Made by a program: the position numbers and the translations under genes. Positions 35,642 to 43,445 of a stretch of DNA of 64,000 bases are shown piece after piece. The stretch spans positions 62,001-126,000 of the forward strand of contig JAVHLM010000017.1 in NCBI GenBank assembly GCA_031082125.1. Reading direction: 5' to 3'. Position 1 is the stretch's first letter. Every line of letters begins with the position of its first letter. The notes below the pieces were generated by a model. The model searched no databases, was not told the origin of the DNA, and saw only the letters and a list, made by a program, of their open reading frames with translations. The DNA comes from Candidatus Eremiobacterota bacterium. Lineage in GTDB: Bacteria; Vulcanimicrobiota; CADAWZ01; Ess09-12.

Positions 35642-36833
35642 TTCCCGGGGCCCTGGCCTGCGCGGCTCCGGCATGCTCAAGCAGCGATAAGGCCATGGCC
35701 CGGGCGCCTCCAGGAGGGCCCATCCTCTCGTACCCGATGGCAGCCATGCTCCTGTAACGCTCGGGGATACTGAGGATGGCAGACACTTCCGCCGCGATAG
35801 CGCCCTTCTCCTTTGCCACGACAGCTATGGAATCACCAAGCAGGCCTTTCTGGCGCTTCCTGTACCACCCGAGCTCCTGCCTTCCCTGGCTGTCAAAAGT
35901 GACGACAGGCTTCCCGAGCCCCACGGCCTGTTCATTTCCCGTGCCGGCCTGGCCGATAAGGACGGTGGAACACTTGAGCACATCGCCGAACATGCCTCTC
36001 ACCACGGCAATGGAGACAGGCTCCTTGTCAAAATAGTCCATTGAGCCCGAGGGAAAGCTCTGGCCTTCCCTGAAGCGCCATCCCATCGGCGCGATCTTCC
36101 GGGAGAACTCCTCAAGCGGTGTCGAGAGGGCGGCACCCATGAGAAATGCCACCTTGCCCTCACAGATGGTATAAAGCTCCTCCACCGCTTCCAGTATTAC
36201 TGCGATGTCGCCATAGGCCTCGGCACGGCTCCCGGGAAGGATGCCCACGCAGGGGAGGCCCTCCCTGAGGCCAAAGGTCTGGCCTTCATAGTCAAGGCTG
36301 TCCATCATGGCATTCCCGACCCACCGGGCATCTATGCGGGACGCTCTCAGGGAAGCGGCCGTCGGCTCGTCGCGCACGAAGGCCACCTCGCAGGAGCGCC
36401 TTATGACTGCTCTCTCGAACCCGTTGTAAGGCACAAAATAATTTGACTTTGCCGTGCCAATCATGACCCGGGGTGGCGCGGCGAAAAGCATGGCCATCAG
36501 CACGGGGTAGATATCACCGACGGCCGCCGTGACATCCACATGGCCCTTCATATGTTTAATGGCGAGGGCCTGAGCAGCCGTGAGGCTTCCAAGGCCGCAG
36601 GCAATATCCTTGAGAAGGTTTCCCGGATTCCCCGGGATCATGCCGCCGCTGGGCATGAGCTGCCGGGGTCCGATGACCTCGACGCCGCATGCTTCGTAGG
36701 CCTTGCCTTCCCCCACGAGGGGCAGGGCGGTAATGATCGATGACACGTCAATGGCGAGGAGGGCCTTCACCACGCTTGTGGCAATAGTATCTTCTCCGTA
36801 GCCATTGCTGATAAAGAGGATCCTGGGCGCCAT
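35637..36833 (-). CDS. Lipid-A-disaccharide synthase-related protein
   Basis: A 398-residue GT-B-type protein. It opens with ILFISNGYGEDTIATSV and contains AAVGDIYPVLMA, VGILPGSRAEAYGD, LIGQAGTGNEQAVGLGKPVVTF and a C-terminal helix. These match the LpxB-related family described from cyanobacteria rather than true LpxB, which is encoded separately at 37982. The substrate is unknown; a glycolipid or UDP-sugar transfer role is inferred from fold and location at the end of the lipid A block. The start at 36833 has AAAGGA nine bases upstream; an ATG at 36851 overlaps the previous stop codon as ATGA and is also possible. Confidence 0.82.
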   Translation of the reverse strand: MAPRILFISNGYGEDTIATSVVKALLAIDVSSIITALPLVGEGKAYEACGVEVIGPRQLMPSGGMIPGNPGNLLKDIACGLGSLTAAQALAIKHMKGHVDVTAAVGDIYPVLMAMLFAAPPRVMIGTAKSNYFVPYNGFERAVIRRSCEVAFVRDEPTAASLRASRIDARWVGNAMMDSLDYEGQTFGLREGLPCVGILPGSRAEAYGDIAVILEAVEELYTICEGKVAFLMGAALSTPLEEFSRKIAPMGWRFREGQSFPSGSMDYFDKEPVSIAVVRGMFGDVLKCSTVLIGQAGTGNEQAVGLGKPVVTFDSQGRQELGWYRKRQKGLLGDSIAVVAKEKGAIAAEVSAILSIPERYRSMAAIGYERMGPPGGARAMALSLLEHAGAAQARAPGS

Positions 36834-36847
36834 CACACAATTTCCTT

Positions 36848-37597
36848 TCATGATGCCATCGTGGAGGTGCTCCCTCCGGGGATAAGCCCGTACGAGGCAA
36901 GCCTTAACGGCCTCTCTCCCGCTTCTATCACGCACTTTCCCATATACCTGCCATGGCTTCCTGCCTGCATTATCAGGGTTTTCCCCACCCTGAGGGGCTC
37001 ATGGAGCACCCGATGGCTGTGCCCTCCCAGAATAAGATCCACTCCCCTGGTCTTTTCCGCAAGCTCCCTGTCATCGCGAAGGCCAAGATGGGAGAGCACA
37101 ATGACGCAGTGCACTCCCAGGGCTTCGAACTCCCCAAGGATCTCCCTGAGGGCCACAAGAGGCGGGATGAAGAGAAAGCCCGTGCACCTTGTGAGAAAGG
37201 AATGCTCGGGGAACTGCACCGGCGTGAGGCCCATCACGCCCACCCTGAGGGTGCCCGCTTCCACGATGAGATGGTCCTTCCAGCAGTGAGAGGACTTCCC
37301 CGTAAGATCCTTGACATTTGCCGAGAGAATGGGAAAACGGGCGCTTTTTGCCCTCAGGGCGAGCACAGGGCGCAGGTAATGAAATTCCCTGTTGCCCATG
37401 GCCATTGCGGTGTACCCGGCATCATTCATCGCCGAGAGCACTGGCTCCCTGGGGTAAAAAAGCGTGCTCGACCCCCCCAGGGCATCGCCGCTGTCAAAAA
37501 GAAAGGTCCTCTCGTCGCGGGGCACCTGTTTGAGCAGCGAGAAGAGCTGATAACGGTTGTGAAGATCATTGGTATGATAGATGGTAATCTGCTCCAT
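36848..37597 (-). CDS. Stand-alone metallophosphoesterase, 5'-nucleotidase-like
   Basis: A 249-residue cytoplasmic protein of the calcineurin-like fold. Metal and catalytic motifs are HTNDLHN, DSGDALGG, GNREF, VLSHLG and GGHSH. It resembles the catalytic domain of UshA-type 5'-nucleotidases but has no signal peptide and no C-terminal substrate domain. The usual GNHEF is GNREF; an Arg here is also characteristic of LpxH (GNRD). It lies between lpxB and an LpxB-related gene in a lipid A operon that has no recognisable lpxH or lpxI, so hydrolysis of UDP-2,3-diacylglucosamine is a reasonable, unproven guess. AAAGGGAG precedes the ATG. Confidence 0.85.
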   Translation of the reverse strand: MEQITIYHTNDLHNRYQLFSLLKQVPRDERTFLFDSGDALGGSSTLFYPREPVLSAMNDAGYTAMAMGNREFHYLRPVLALRAKSARFPILSANVKDLTGKSSHCWKDHLIVEAGTLRVGVMGLTPVQFPEHSFLTRCTGFLFIPPLVALREILGEFEALGVHCVIVLSHLGLRDDRELAEKTRGVDLILGGHSHRVLHEPLRVGKTLIMQAGSHGRYMGKCVIEAGERPLRLASYGLIPGGSTSTMAS

Positions 37598-37623
37598 GAG
37601 AACTCCCTTTCAGAGAAGGGTTA

Positions 37624-37965
37624 TCATGGCTTGGGAAGCGGCATGTAGGGGAGCCACCCGCAGAAGGCTCCGGCCACAAGGCCTGCCATGCCTCCCATAA
37701 GGCCCATGGCCATGTCCAGATTGCCATATCCCGCGAGAAAGCCCACTACCACCCCGAGAATGCCAAAACCCATCACCATCTCCTTCTTCCCCGAAAGGGC
37801 GGGAGTGCCGGGGGAGGAAGGAGGCGCCGGAGGCGCCTTTTCAGGGTTCTCGCCCGGGACGCTTTCCTTGGGTTCCGAGAAGGCACGAAGCGATGACAGG
37901 GGGGCCTCCCCTGTTTTTTCCGGTGATGAAGGTGACTTCTTGTAAGCCCTTACTTTCTTTTTCAT
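37624..37965 (-). CDS. Small membrane protein with charged N-terminus
   Basis: A 113-residue protein. The first half is basic and Pro/Ser-rich (KKKVRAYKKSPSSPEK ... APPAPPSSPG); the second half has two hydrophobic segments (MVMGFGILGVVVGFLAGYG and MAMGLMGGMAGLVAGAFCGW) rich in glycine. The ATG at 37965 is preceded by AAAGGAG. It lies between lpxB (17 bases) and the metallophosphoesterase (26 bases) in the same direction, so it belongs to the lipid A block. No family is recognised; a role in envelope biogenesis is inferred only from position. Confidence 0.7.
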   Translation of the reverse strand: MKKKVRAYKKSPSSPEKTGEAPLSSLRAFSEPKESVPGENPEKAPPAPPSSPGTPALSGKKEMVMGFGILGVVVGFLAGYGNLDMAMGLMGGMAGLVAGAFCGWLPYMPLPKP

Positions 37966-37981
37966 AGTACTCCTTTCGTGC

Positions 37982-39124
37982 TCAGCTGCCGTTTTCACAG
38001 ATATCCACCACGAACTGCGCAATATTTTTTGTAACCCCGGGGCTTCCCAGGTCGAGCCTTACTTCCAGAAGGGCCTCGAGCATCATGCGGCGACCCGGGG
38101 TCTCATCAATGAGGGGAAGGCACTCGGCGGCTATTCTCCGGGGATTCACCTCAAGCTGCACAAGCTCCGGTACCACCCTTTTCTGAAGGATCAGGTTGGG
38201 AAGGGAGATATGGGGAACCTTGATCAGGAGCTTCCCGATGCACCAGTCAGGCCAGGCCAGCTTGTAAAGGACCACCATGGGAACCCCCAGGATGGCCGCC
38301 TCAAGACTTGCGCTCCCCGACGCCATCAGTATGCACCTGGAAAGCTTCATCACTTCGTGGGCATTGCCCTCAGCAAGGGTGAGGCCTTCCATGTGAGGTG
38401 CCGTGAGGCCCTCTATCAGCGGGCGGTAAAGCGGAAGGGCCATGGGAAGAATAAAATGGAGATTCTTCCTTTCCTTCATGAGCAGCTCCTTGGTCTTCAC
38501 CAGCACAGGCAGCAGCGAGACTATCTCCTGGTGCCTGCTACCCGGCATGAGGGCCACATAGTCTTTCCCGGGGGGAAGGCCAAGCCTCGCGACCAGCTCG
38601 TCACGCTCCCCCTTCACCTCGAGCATGTCCACGAGAGGGTGGCCGAAGTAATTTACAGGAATGCCTGCCCGGCGGTAGGTCTTCACTGTATAGGTAAAGG
38701 CGGGAACAAGGTAATCAGAGACCCTGGCAATCTTCTTTACCCTTTCCACGCTGGGAAACCATGCCGAAGGGGGGAAAAAATAAAGGGTTTTCACTCCATG
38801 GTCATGAGCGAACCGGGCAATCCTCATGTTGATGCTGGGTGTATCAATCAATATGAGAAGGTCGGGCCTCTCCTTGAGGATAATCGCCTTGACTCTCTTC
38901 ACCAGGCCGAGAAGGAAAGGAATCTTCCCCAGGGCGTGCCAGGGACCGATGATGCCCCAAGACGTGCTCTCCTCAAAAATCATGACGCCCTTACTTTTCA
39001 TCCTGGCGCCGCCGATACCGAAAAACTTATACGATGGCTTCAAGTGCCTGATGGTTGCCGCGAGATGAGCACCCTGCAGATCGCCTGAAGCTTCTCCTGC
39101 GAGAACCATTATCTTTTTCGACAT
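37982..39124 (-). CDS. lpxB: Lipid-A-disaccharide synthase
   Basis: Joins UDP-2,3-diacylglucosamine and 2,3-diacylglucosamine 1-phosphate into the lipid A disaccharide at the inner face of the membrane. 380 residues. It shows VLAGEASGDLQGAHLA, FFGIGGARMKSKG, LILIDTPSINMRIA, YFFPPSAWFPSVERVKKIA, LMPGSRHQEI and ASGSASLEAAILGVPMVVLYK, the standard LpxB series. The ATG at 39124 has GGAG nine bases upstream; a TTG six codons earlier is less likely. It follows lpxA by 50 bases. Confidence 0.96.
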   Translation of the reverse strand: MSKKIMVLAGEASGDLQGAHLAATIRHLKPSYKFFGIGGARMKSKGVMIFEESTSWGIIGPWHALGKIPFLLGLVKRVKAIILKERPDLLILIDTPSINMRIARFAHDHGVKTLYFFPPSAWFPSVERVKKIARVSDYLVPAFTYTVKTYRRAGIPVNYFGHPLVDMLEVKGERDELVARLGLPPGKDYVALMPGSRHQEIVSLLPVLVKTKELLMKERKNLHFILPMALPLYRPLIEGLTAPHMEGLTLAEGNAHEVMKLSRCILMASGSASLEAAILGVPMVVLYKLAWPDWCIGKLLIKVPHISLPNLILQKRVVPELVQLEVNPRRIAAECLPLIDETPGRRMMLEALLEVRLDLGSPGVTKNIAQFVVDICENGS

Positions 39125-39174
39125 TCCGGTGAGCTCCGACAAAGTGGTGGAAAGCCTTGATAGATTGGGCTTTT

Positions 39175-39996
39175 CTAAGGAGCAGTGAGATTCATGCTGG
39201 AGGAAGCCTCACTATCATTCACCCGTCGAAGAATGATTCCCATTTTCGAGGGAGACTCTAAGAACTTGATAAGGTGCGCAATCTCAGGCCCCGGGGCAAT
39301 CTGGGTTTTTATCTCCTCCAGAGCCAGGAGGCGGCTCTTCTGGGCGATGATGCGGTAGGCGCGCTTCAGATTACCCCTCACCTCCTGCGAGATTTTCTGC
39401 CTCTTAAGGCCCACTATATTGAGGCCGAAAAGCCGGGCGGGCTGCCCCCATACCATGCTGTAAGGAGGCACGTCCTTTACGACACGGGCATATCCTCCCA
39501 CCATTGCAAGGCTTCCTACCCTCACAAACTGGTGAACACCCGACATGCCTCCTATGACTGCCCTGTCCTCCACATCAACGTGGCCCGCGAGGCTTGTGGC
39601 ATTGGCGATGAGCGTATTGGATCCGATGATGCAGTTATGACCTATATGCACGTAAGCCATCAGGAAGTTGTTATCGCCGATTTGAGTGACACCCTCATCG
39701 GAGGTGGCCCGGTGCACCGTGACAAACTCTCTTATGAGGTTATTGTCCCCGATCTTCACGTAGCTCTTTTCTCCCTTGTACTTGAGATCCTGGGGCTCTG
39801 TGCCCAGGACGGCGCCGTGAAATATTCTGCAGTTGCACCCGATAGTGGTCCATCCATCAATTATCACGTTGGAGCCTATGGTGGTACCGGCTCCAACCCG
39901 CACGTGCTCACCTATGATGGAAAAAGGCCCTACTTCCACGCTCTCGTCCAGCTGCGCGCCTTGATGCACTACCGCAAGTGGGTGAATCTTGGAAAT
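39175..39996 (-). CDS. lpxA: UDP-GlcNAc(3N) acyltransferase, probable ATT start
   Basis: Transfers a hydroxyacyl chain from ACP to the 3-position of the UDP-sugar, the first lipid A step. A left-handed beta-helix of hexapeptide repeats is evident, with EPQDLKYKGE, HRATSDEG, YVHIGHNC (catalytic His), VGSLAMVGGYARVVKDVPPY and a helical C-terminus. The conserved family N-terminus (IHPxAxV) is encoded upstream of the first GTG (39969). In that stretch there is no ATG, GTG or TTG after the last in-frame stop, but AGGGGGAG sits six bases before an ATT at 39996, giving ISKIHPLAVV. I therefore place the start at ATT; GTG at 39969 is the conservative alternative. It follows gnnA by 19 bases, predicting use of UDP-GlcNAc3N. 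Confidence 0.9.
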   Translation of the reverse strand: MSKIHPLAVVHQGAQLDESVEVGPFSIIGEHVRVGAGTTIGSNVIIDGWTTIGCNCRIFHGAVLGTEPQDLKYKGEKSYVKIGDNNLIREFVTVHRATSDEGVTQIGDNNFLMAYVHIGHNCIIGSNTLIANATSLAGHVDVEDRAVIGGMSGVHQFVRVGSLAMVGGYARVVKDVPPYSMVWGQPARLFGLNIVGLKRQKISQEVRGNLKRAYRIIAQKSRLLALEEIKTQIAPGPEIAHLIKFLESPSKMGIILRRVNDSEASSSMNLTAP

Positions 39997-40015
39997 TGTG
40001 ATCTCCCCCTTTAAG

Positions 40016-41041
40016 CTATCCTGCCTTTGCCATCTCCATTAGCTTCTTTGCGATGACACTGTTTCTCTTTTTCACGATTTTCATATTGTTTACCACGTTA
40101 ATCGCGAGCTCAAGCGCCTTTTTGCCATCATCACCCGTCACCATGGGAGTCTTGTGGCGTATCACACAGTCCATGAAGTGCTCCAGCTCCGACCTGAGAG
40201 GTTCGCACCTCTTTATCGGGATGAACTCGGGCGGGTTGGTATGGTTCTCTTTCGGGAGCCTCAACACGGAGAGGGACTGGTTCATGAAGTCCAGTAAAAA
40301 AGTCCTTTCCTGCTCAATGATCTTGAGATGCCTGATCTTCTCGCCGCTTATGCGGCTTGCAAAAAGACTCGCAATGGAGCCGTTCTTGAAAAGCAGCTGC
40401 ACAAGCGCCATATCCTCCTGGGAGGAATAGAGCGAAAGGCCGAAGGCATTGATATGAATCACCGATGAATGGACAAAATTTATCAATATGTCCAGATCGT
40501 GAATCATAAGGTCCCATACCACTCCTACATCAAGGTTTCTCCCCGAGGGGTACCCCATGCGGTGCGCTTCAAGATAGAGAGGCTTCTTCACCAGTTCCTT
40601 GAGATGGCCCACCGCGGGATTGAAGCGCTCAAGATGCCCTACCTGGAGCACCATATCGTGCGACTTTGCCGCCTCCACAATCTCTTTTGCTTCCTGGAGG
40701 TCGTGGGTGATGGGCTTTTCCACCAGCACGTGCACTTCCTTTTCGAGGAACTCCAGGGCCATCCTGTGATGAAGGCTCGTGGGAACGGCGATGTTTACCG
40801 CCTTCACCTTCCCGAAAAGCTCGTGGTAATCCTCGAAATAGGCGGTGCCGAGCTTCCTTGCATACTGCTCACCGCGCTCCCTGTCAATATCCACCACGCC
40901 GACCAGGTTGACATGAGGCATCTCCGAATATATCCTTGCATGGTTCTTGCCCATGCTGCCTATGCCGATAACCCCTACGGGGACAGGGATCTTTTCCAGG
41001 GTGCTCACTTTCTTGTCTTTCAATGTAGCAGCTCCGCTCAT
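40016..41041 (-). CDS. gnnA: UDP-GlcNAc 3-dehydrogenase, Gfo/Idh/MocA family
   Basis: A 341-residue NAD-dependent oxidoreductase: GVIGIGSMGKNHARIY dinucleotide-binding loop, VVDIDRERG, NIAVPTSLHHRMALEFLEKEVHVLVEKPIT (with the conserved EKP) and the C-terminal sheet domain with GVVWDLMIHDLDI. The family is broad, but its place between a DegT-type aminotransferase and lpxA matches the gnnA-gnnB-lpxA arrangement known from Acidithiobacillus and Leptospira. There GnnA oxidises UDP-GlcNAc at C3 and GnnB aminates it to give UDP-GlcNAc3N. A GGGGA site lies seven bases before the ATG. Specific function is inferred from context. Confidence 0.8.
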   Translation of the reverse strand: MSGAATLKDKKVSTLEKIPVPVGVIGIGSMGKNHARIYSEMPHVNLVGVVDIDRERGEQYARKLGTAYFEDYHELFGKVKAVNIAVPTSLHHRMALEFLEKEVHVLVEKPITHDLQEAKEIVEAAKSHDMVLQVGHLERFNPAVGHLKELVKKPLYLEAHRMGYPSGRNLDVGVVWDLMIHDLDILINFVHSSVIHINAFGLSLYSSQEDMALVQLLFKNGSIASLFASRISGEKIRHLKIIEQERTFLLDFMNQSLSVLRLPKENHTNPPEFIPIKRCEPLRSELEHFMDCVIRHKTPMVTGDDGKKALELAINVVNNMKIVKKRNSVIAKKLMEMAKAG

Positions 41042-41061
41042 CGATATTCCCCATAAGCACC

Positions 41062-42177
41062 TTATACAGGTGTCATGTCGTTCTTTTTACAATATTCTCC
41101 AACAGTGCTGACAATCCTCTCTAAATCATCTCCACTTAAGGCGGGATGGACAGGGAGGGACAGCACCTGCGACGCGCAGGCCCTCGAAACGGGGAGAGAA
41201 TCACCATGAAATCCCATCTCCCTGTAAAGAGGCTGATCCGGAATAATGGTGGGATAGAAAATCTTATGGCCGATGCCCTTCTCCTTCAGGTGCTGGATCA
41301 GCCCGGCGCGGCCGTGAGGGACTTTCACGGTGTACTGGTTGTAGACATGAAAGTACTCTTCATGCGGTACCGAGGGAGTTTCAATGCCCGGGATGCCCTT
41401 AAGATGCCCGTCAAGGAAACGGGCATTGGAGCGGCGCTTCTCGATAAGCTCGCCGATGCGCTCAAGCTGGCCTATCCCTATTGCCGCGGCAATGTTGGTC
41501 ATCCTGTAATTGTAGCCGATAATGGAATGCTCATATTCTCTGGGCATCCCGTGGTTTCTCAGGAGCTCGGCCGCCCTGGCCACTTCCTCCCGGGAAGTGA
41601 GAACCATCCCTCCTTCTCCCGAGGTGATATTCTTGGTGGGATAGAAGCTGAAAATACTCGCATGGCCGAAGCTGCCGGCCTTCTTTCCCCTGAAGGCGGC
41701 CCCATGAGCCTGGGCGCAGTCCTCTATGAGAATCAGGTTATGCTCGCGCACGAGCTCCATCAGAGCGTCCATATCGCAGGAAAGGCCGAAAAGGTGCACG
41801 ATGAGCAGGGCCTTGATGTCCCGCTCCTTCTTGAGAAGCTCGCGAAGGGCCGGCACCGATATGTTGTAAGTATTCCTGTCTATATCGCAGAAGACCGGCT
41901 TTGCCCCGCAGTAGAGCACGGAATTCGCCGTGGCAATAAATGAAAAGGGCGTCGTCACCACCTTGTCTCCTGCCTTAATGCCGCAGGCAAGCAGGGCCAT
42001 ATGGAGCGCCGTGGTGCCAGAAGAAGCGGCGATACCGAAGGGAGAGCCGATATACTGCGAGAACTGTGCCTCAAACTCGCGCACTTTTTCACCAGCGGCG
42101 AGCACACCGGAATCGAGAACCTCCATGACAAGCTGTTTTTCACGTTCCGAGATAATTGGTTTTGCGATGGGAATCAT
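41062..42177 (-). CDS. gnnB: UDP-3-keto-GlcNAc aminotransferase, DegT/DnrJ/EryC1 family
   Basis: A 371-residue PLP enzyme. It shows SSGTTALHMALLA, VVTTPFSFIATANSVLYCGAKPVFCDID, LIEDCAQAHGA, SFYPTKNITSGEGG with the PLP-binding Lys, and YNYRMTNIAAAIGIGQL. These are standard sugar-aminotransferase motifs. Located directly after fabZ (4 bases) and before the oxidoreductase (20 bases), it is the expected GnnB partner that installs the 3-amino group on the lipid A precursor, drawing on glutamate. AAGGAG precedes the ATG. Other amino-sugar products cannot be excluded by sequence alone. Confidence 0.82.
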   Translation of the reverse strand: MIPIAKPIISEREKQLVMEVLDSGVLAAGEKVREFEAQFSQYIGSPFGIAASSGTTALHMALLACGIKAGDKVVTTPFSFIATANSVLYCGAKPVFCDIDRNTYNISVPALRELLKKERDIKALLIVHLFGLSCDMDALMELVREHNLILIEDCAQAHGAAFRGKKAGSFGHASIFSFYPTKNITSGEGGMVLTSREEVARAAELLRNHGMPREYEHSIIGYNYRMTNIAAAIGIGQLERIGELIEKRRSNARFLDGHLKGIPGIETPSVPHEEYFHVYNQYTVKVPHGRAGLIQHLKEKGIGHKIFYPTIIPDQPLYREMGFHGDSLPVSRACASQVLSLPVHPALSGDDLERIVSTVGEYCKKNDMTPV

Positions 42178-42181
42178 TTTG

Positions 42182-42610
42182 CTACTCCTTTTCCTTCACT
42201 AATGAGCACATCATTTCGCCTTCCGCCACCAGCACATCGCCTACATAAGCCTTGGCCACCATTCTCCCTATCCGCCTTTTTACTCCCCGCAGCTCGACTT
42301 CGAGCCTGAGCTGATCGCCGGGGTACACAGGCTTCTTGAATCTCATGTGGTCAATGCTTGCAAGATAGGGCACGACCCCCCCCGTCTTGTCGGCGCATAT
42401 GATGAGAATGGCGCCTACCTGGGCCAATGCCTCGGTGATAAGCACCCCCGGCAGGATTGGATGGTCAGGGTAGTGGCCCTGGAAAAAGGGCTCGTTGATT
42501 GACACATTTTTGAGACCGACAGCCTTTTTCTCGTCAAGAGCGACAATCCTGTCCACCATGAGAAACGGGTACCGGTGAGGCAGTATCTTTCTTATCTCCT
42601 TTACCTCCAT
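42182..42610 (-). CDS. fabZ: 3-hydroxyacyl-ACP dehydratase FabZ
   Basis: A 142-residue hotdog-fold enzyme that dehydrates 3-hydroxyacyl-ACP in fatty acid synthesis and competes with LpxA and LpxD for hydroxyacyl-ACP. Motifs: LPHRYPFLMVDR, GHYPDHPILPGVLI (catalytic His), EALAQVGAI (catalytic Glu). The ATG at 42610 is seven bases after GGAGGTG. The gene begins inside the end of lpxC, overlapping it by 77 bases in another frame; in some lineages the two are a single fused protein. Confidence 0.96.
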   Translation of the reverse strand: MEVKEIRKILPHRYPFLMVDRIVALDEKKAVGLKNVSINEPFFQGHYPDHPILPGVLITEALAQVGAILIICADKTGGVVPYLASIDHMRFKKPVYPGDQLRLEVELRGVKRRIGRMVAKAYVGDVLVAEGEMMCSLVKEKE

Positions 42611-43445
42611 TTTCAATCACCTCCAGTGACTCAAGGTATTTTACAAGCTCTGCATTGAGGGCGTGACCTGCCCTGATGGAGACAATATGGAGCGGGATCG
42701 CGGCGCCTGCCAGAAAATAGTCTCCTATGAGGTCGAGACATTTATGGCGCACCGGTTCCAGAGGAAGGCGCAGGGGCGAGGAATAGCCCTCGGGCATGAT
42801 GACAAGGGCATTTTCAAGGTCGCCTCCCCGGGCAAGGTTCTTCTCGAGGAGTATCTTTACTTCCTCCCATAACCCGAAGGTACGGGCCGGCGCCACTTCG
42901 GAGAGAAAGGTCTCCTGCGCCAGCGTATATTCAAAAACCTGCACCCCCACAAGAGGATGTTCATAATCAATGAGCACGGTGAACCGCAGGGTGTCAGAGG
43001 GCAGGGCTGCAATGAGCGATTCTCCCCTTGCTATCCAGAAGGGCTTTCTTAAGCGTGCGCTCCTGCGGTCCTTCTTCTGCGTGCATCTTCCCGCCTTCAA
43101 AAGGACATTGCAGAAAGGAAGGGCGCTCCCGTCCAGGACAGGCACTTCACCGGCATCGATATGGATCGCGAGGTTGTCAATGCCGCTGCCGCAGCATGCC
43201 GCCAGCAGGTGCTCCACGGTGCTCACGGTGAAGTGGCTGTTCCCGAGAATGGTGCAGCGCTCCGTATTCACCACCGAGGAGGCCCGGGCTTTCAATGGAG
43301 GAAATTCGGGATGGTCACGGCGGTAAAAGACTACGCCTGTATCTTCCGGCGCAGGAGAGAGCTCCATCACGACGGGGCACCCCGAATGAAGGCCCTTCCC
43401 TTCAATGCGGACTGCTGATGCGATGGTATGCTGTCCCATGATCAT
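42534..43445 (-). CDS. lpxC: UDP-3-O-acyl-GlcNAc deacetylase LpxC
   Basis: The zinc amidase that removes the acetyl group from the 2-position, the committed lipid A step. 303 residues: IEGKGLHSG, STVEHLLAACCGSGIDN with the first zinc His, LDGSALPF, RHKCLDLIGD (second zinc His and Asp) and RAGHALNAELVKYL (catalytic His). All ligands are present. The C-terminal 25 residues (after ENGGKGDKK) overlap the fabZ start. The first ATG overlaps the upstream stop codon as ATGA; an ATG two codons later, nine bases after AAAGG, is equally possible. Confidence 0.95.
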   Translation of the reverse strand: MIMGQHTIASAVRIEGKGLHSGCPVVMELSPAPEDTGVVFYRRDHPEFPPLKARASSVVNTERCTILGNSHFTVSTVEHLLAACCGSGIDNLAIHIDAGEVPVLDGSALPFCNVLLKAGRCTQKKDRRSARLRKPFWIARGESLIAALPSDTLRFTVLIDYEHPLVGVQVFEYTLAQETFLSEVAPARTFGLWEEVKILLEKNLARGGDLENALVIMPEGYSSPLRLPLEPVRHKCLDLIGDYFLAGAAIPLHIVSIRAGHALNAELVKYLESLEVIENGGKGDKKDTASPVPVSHGGQDCRS

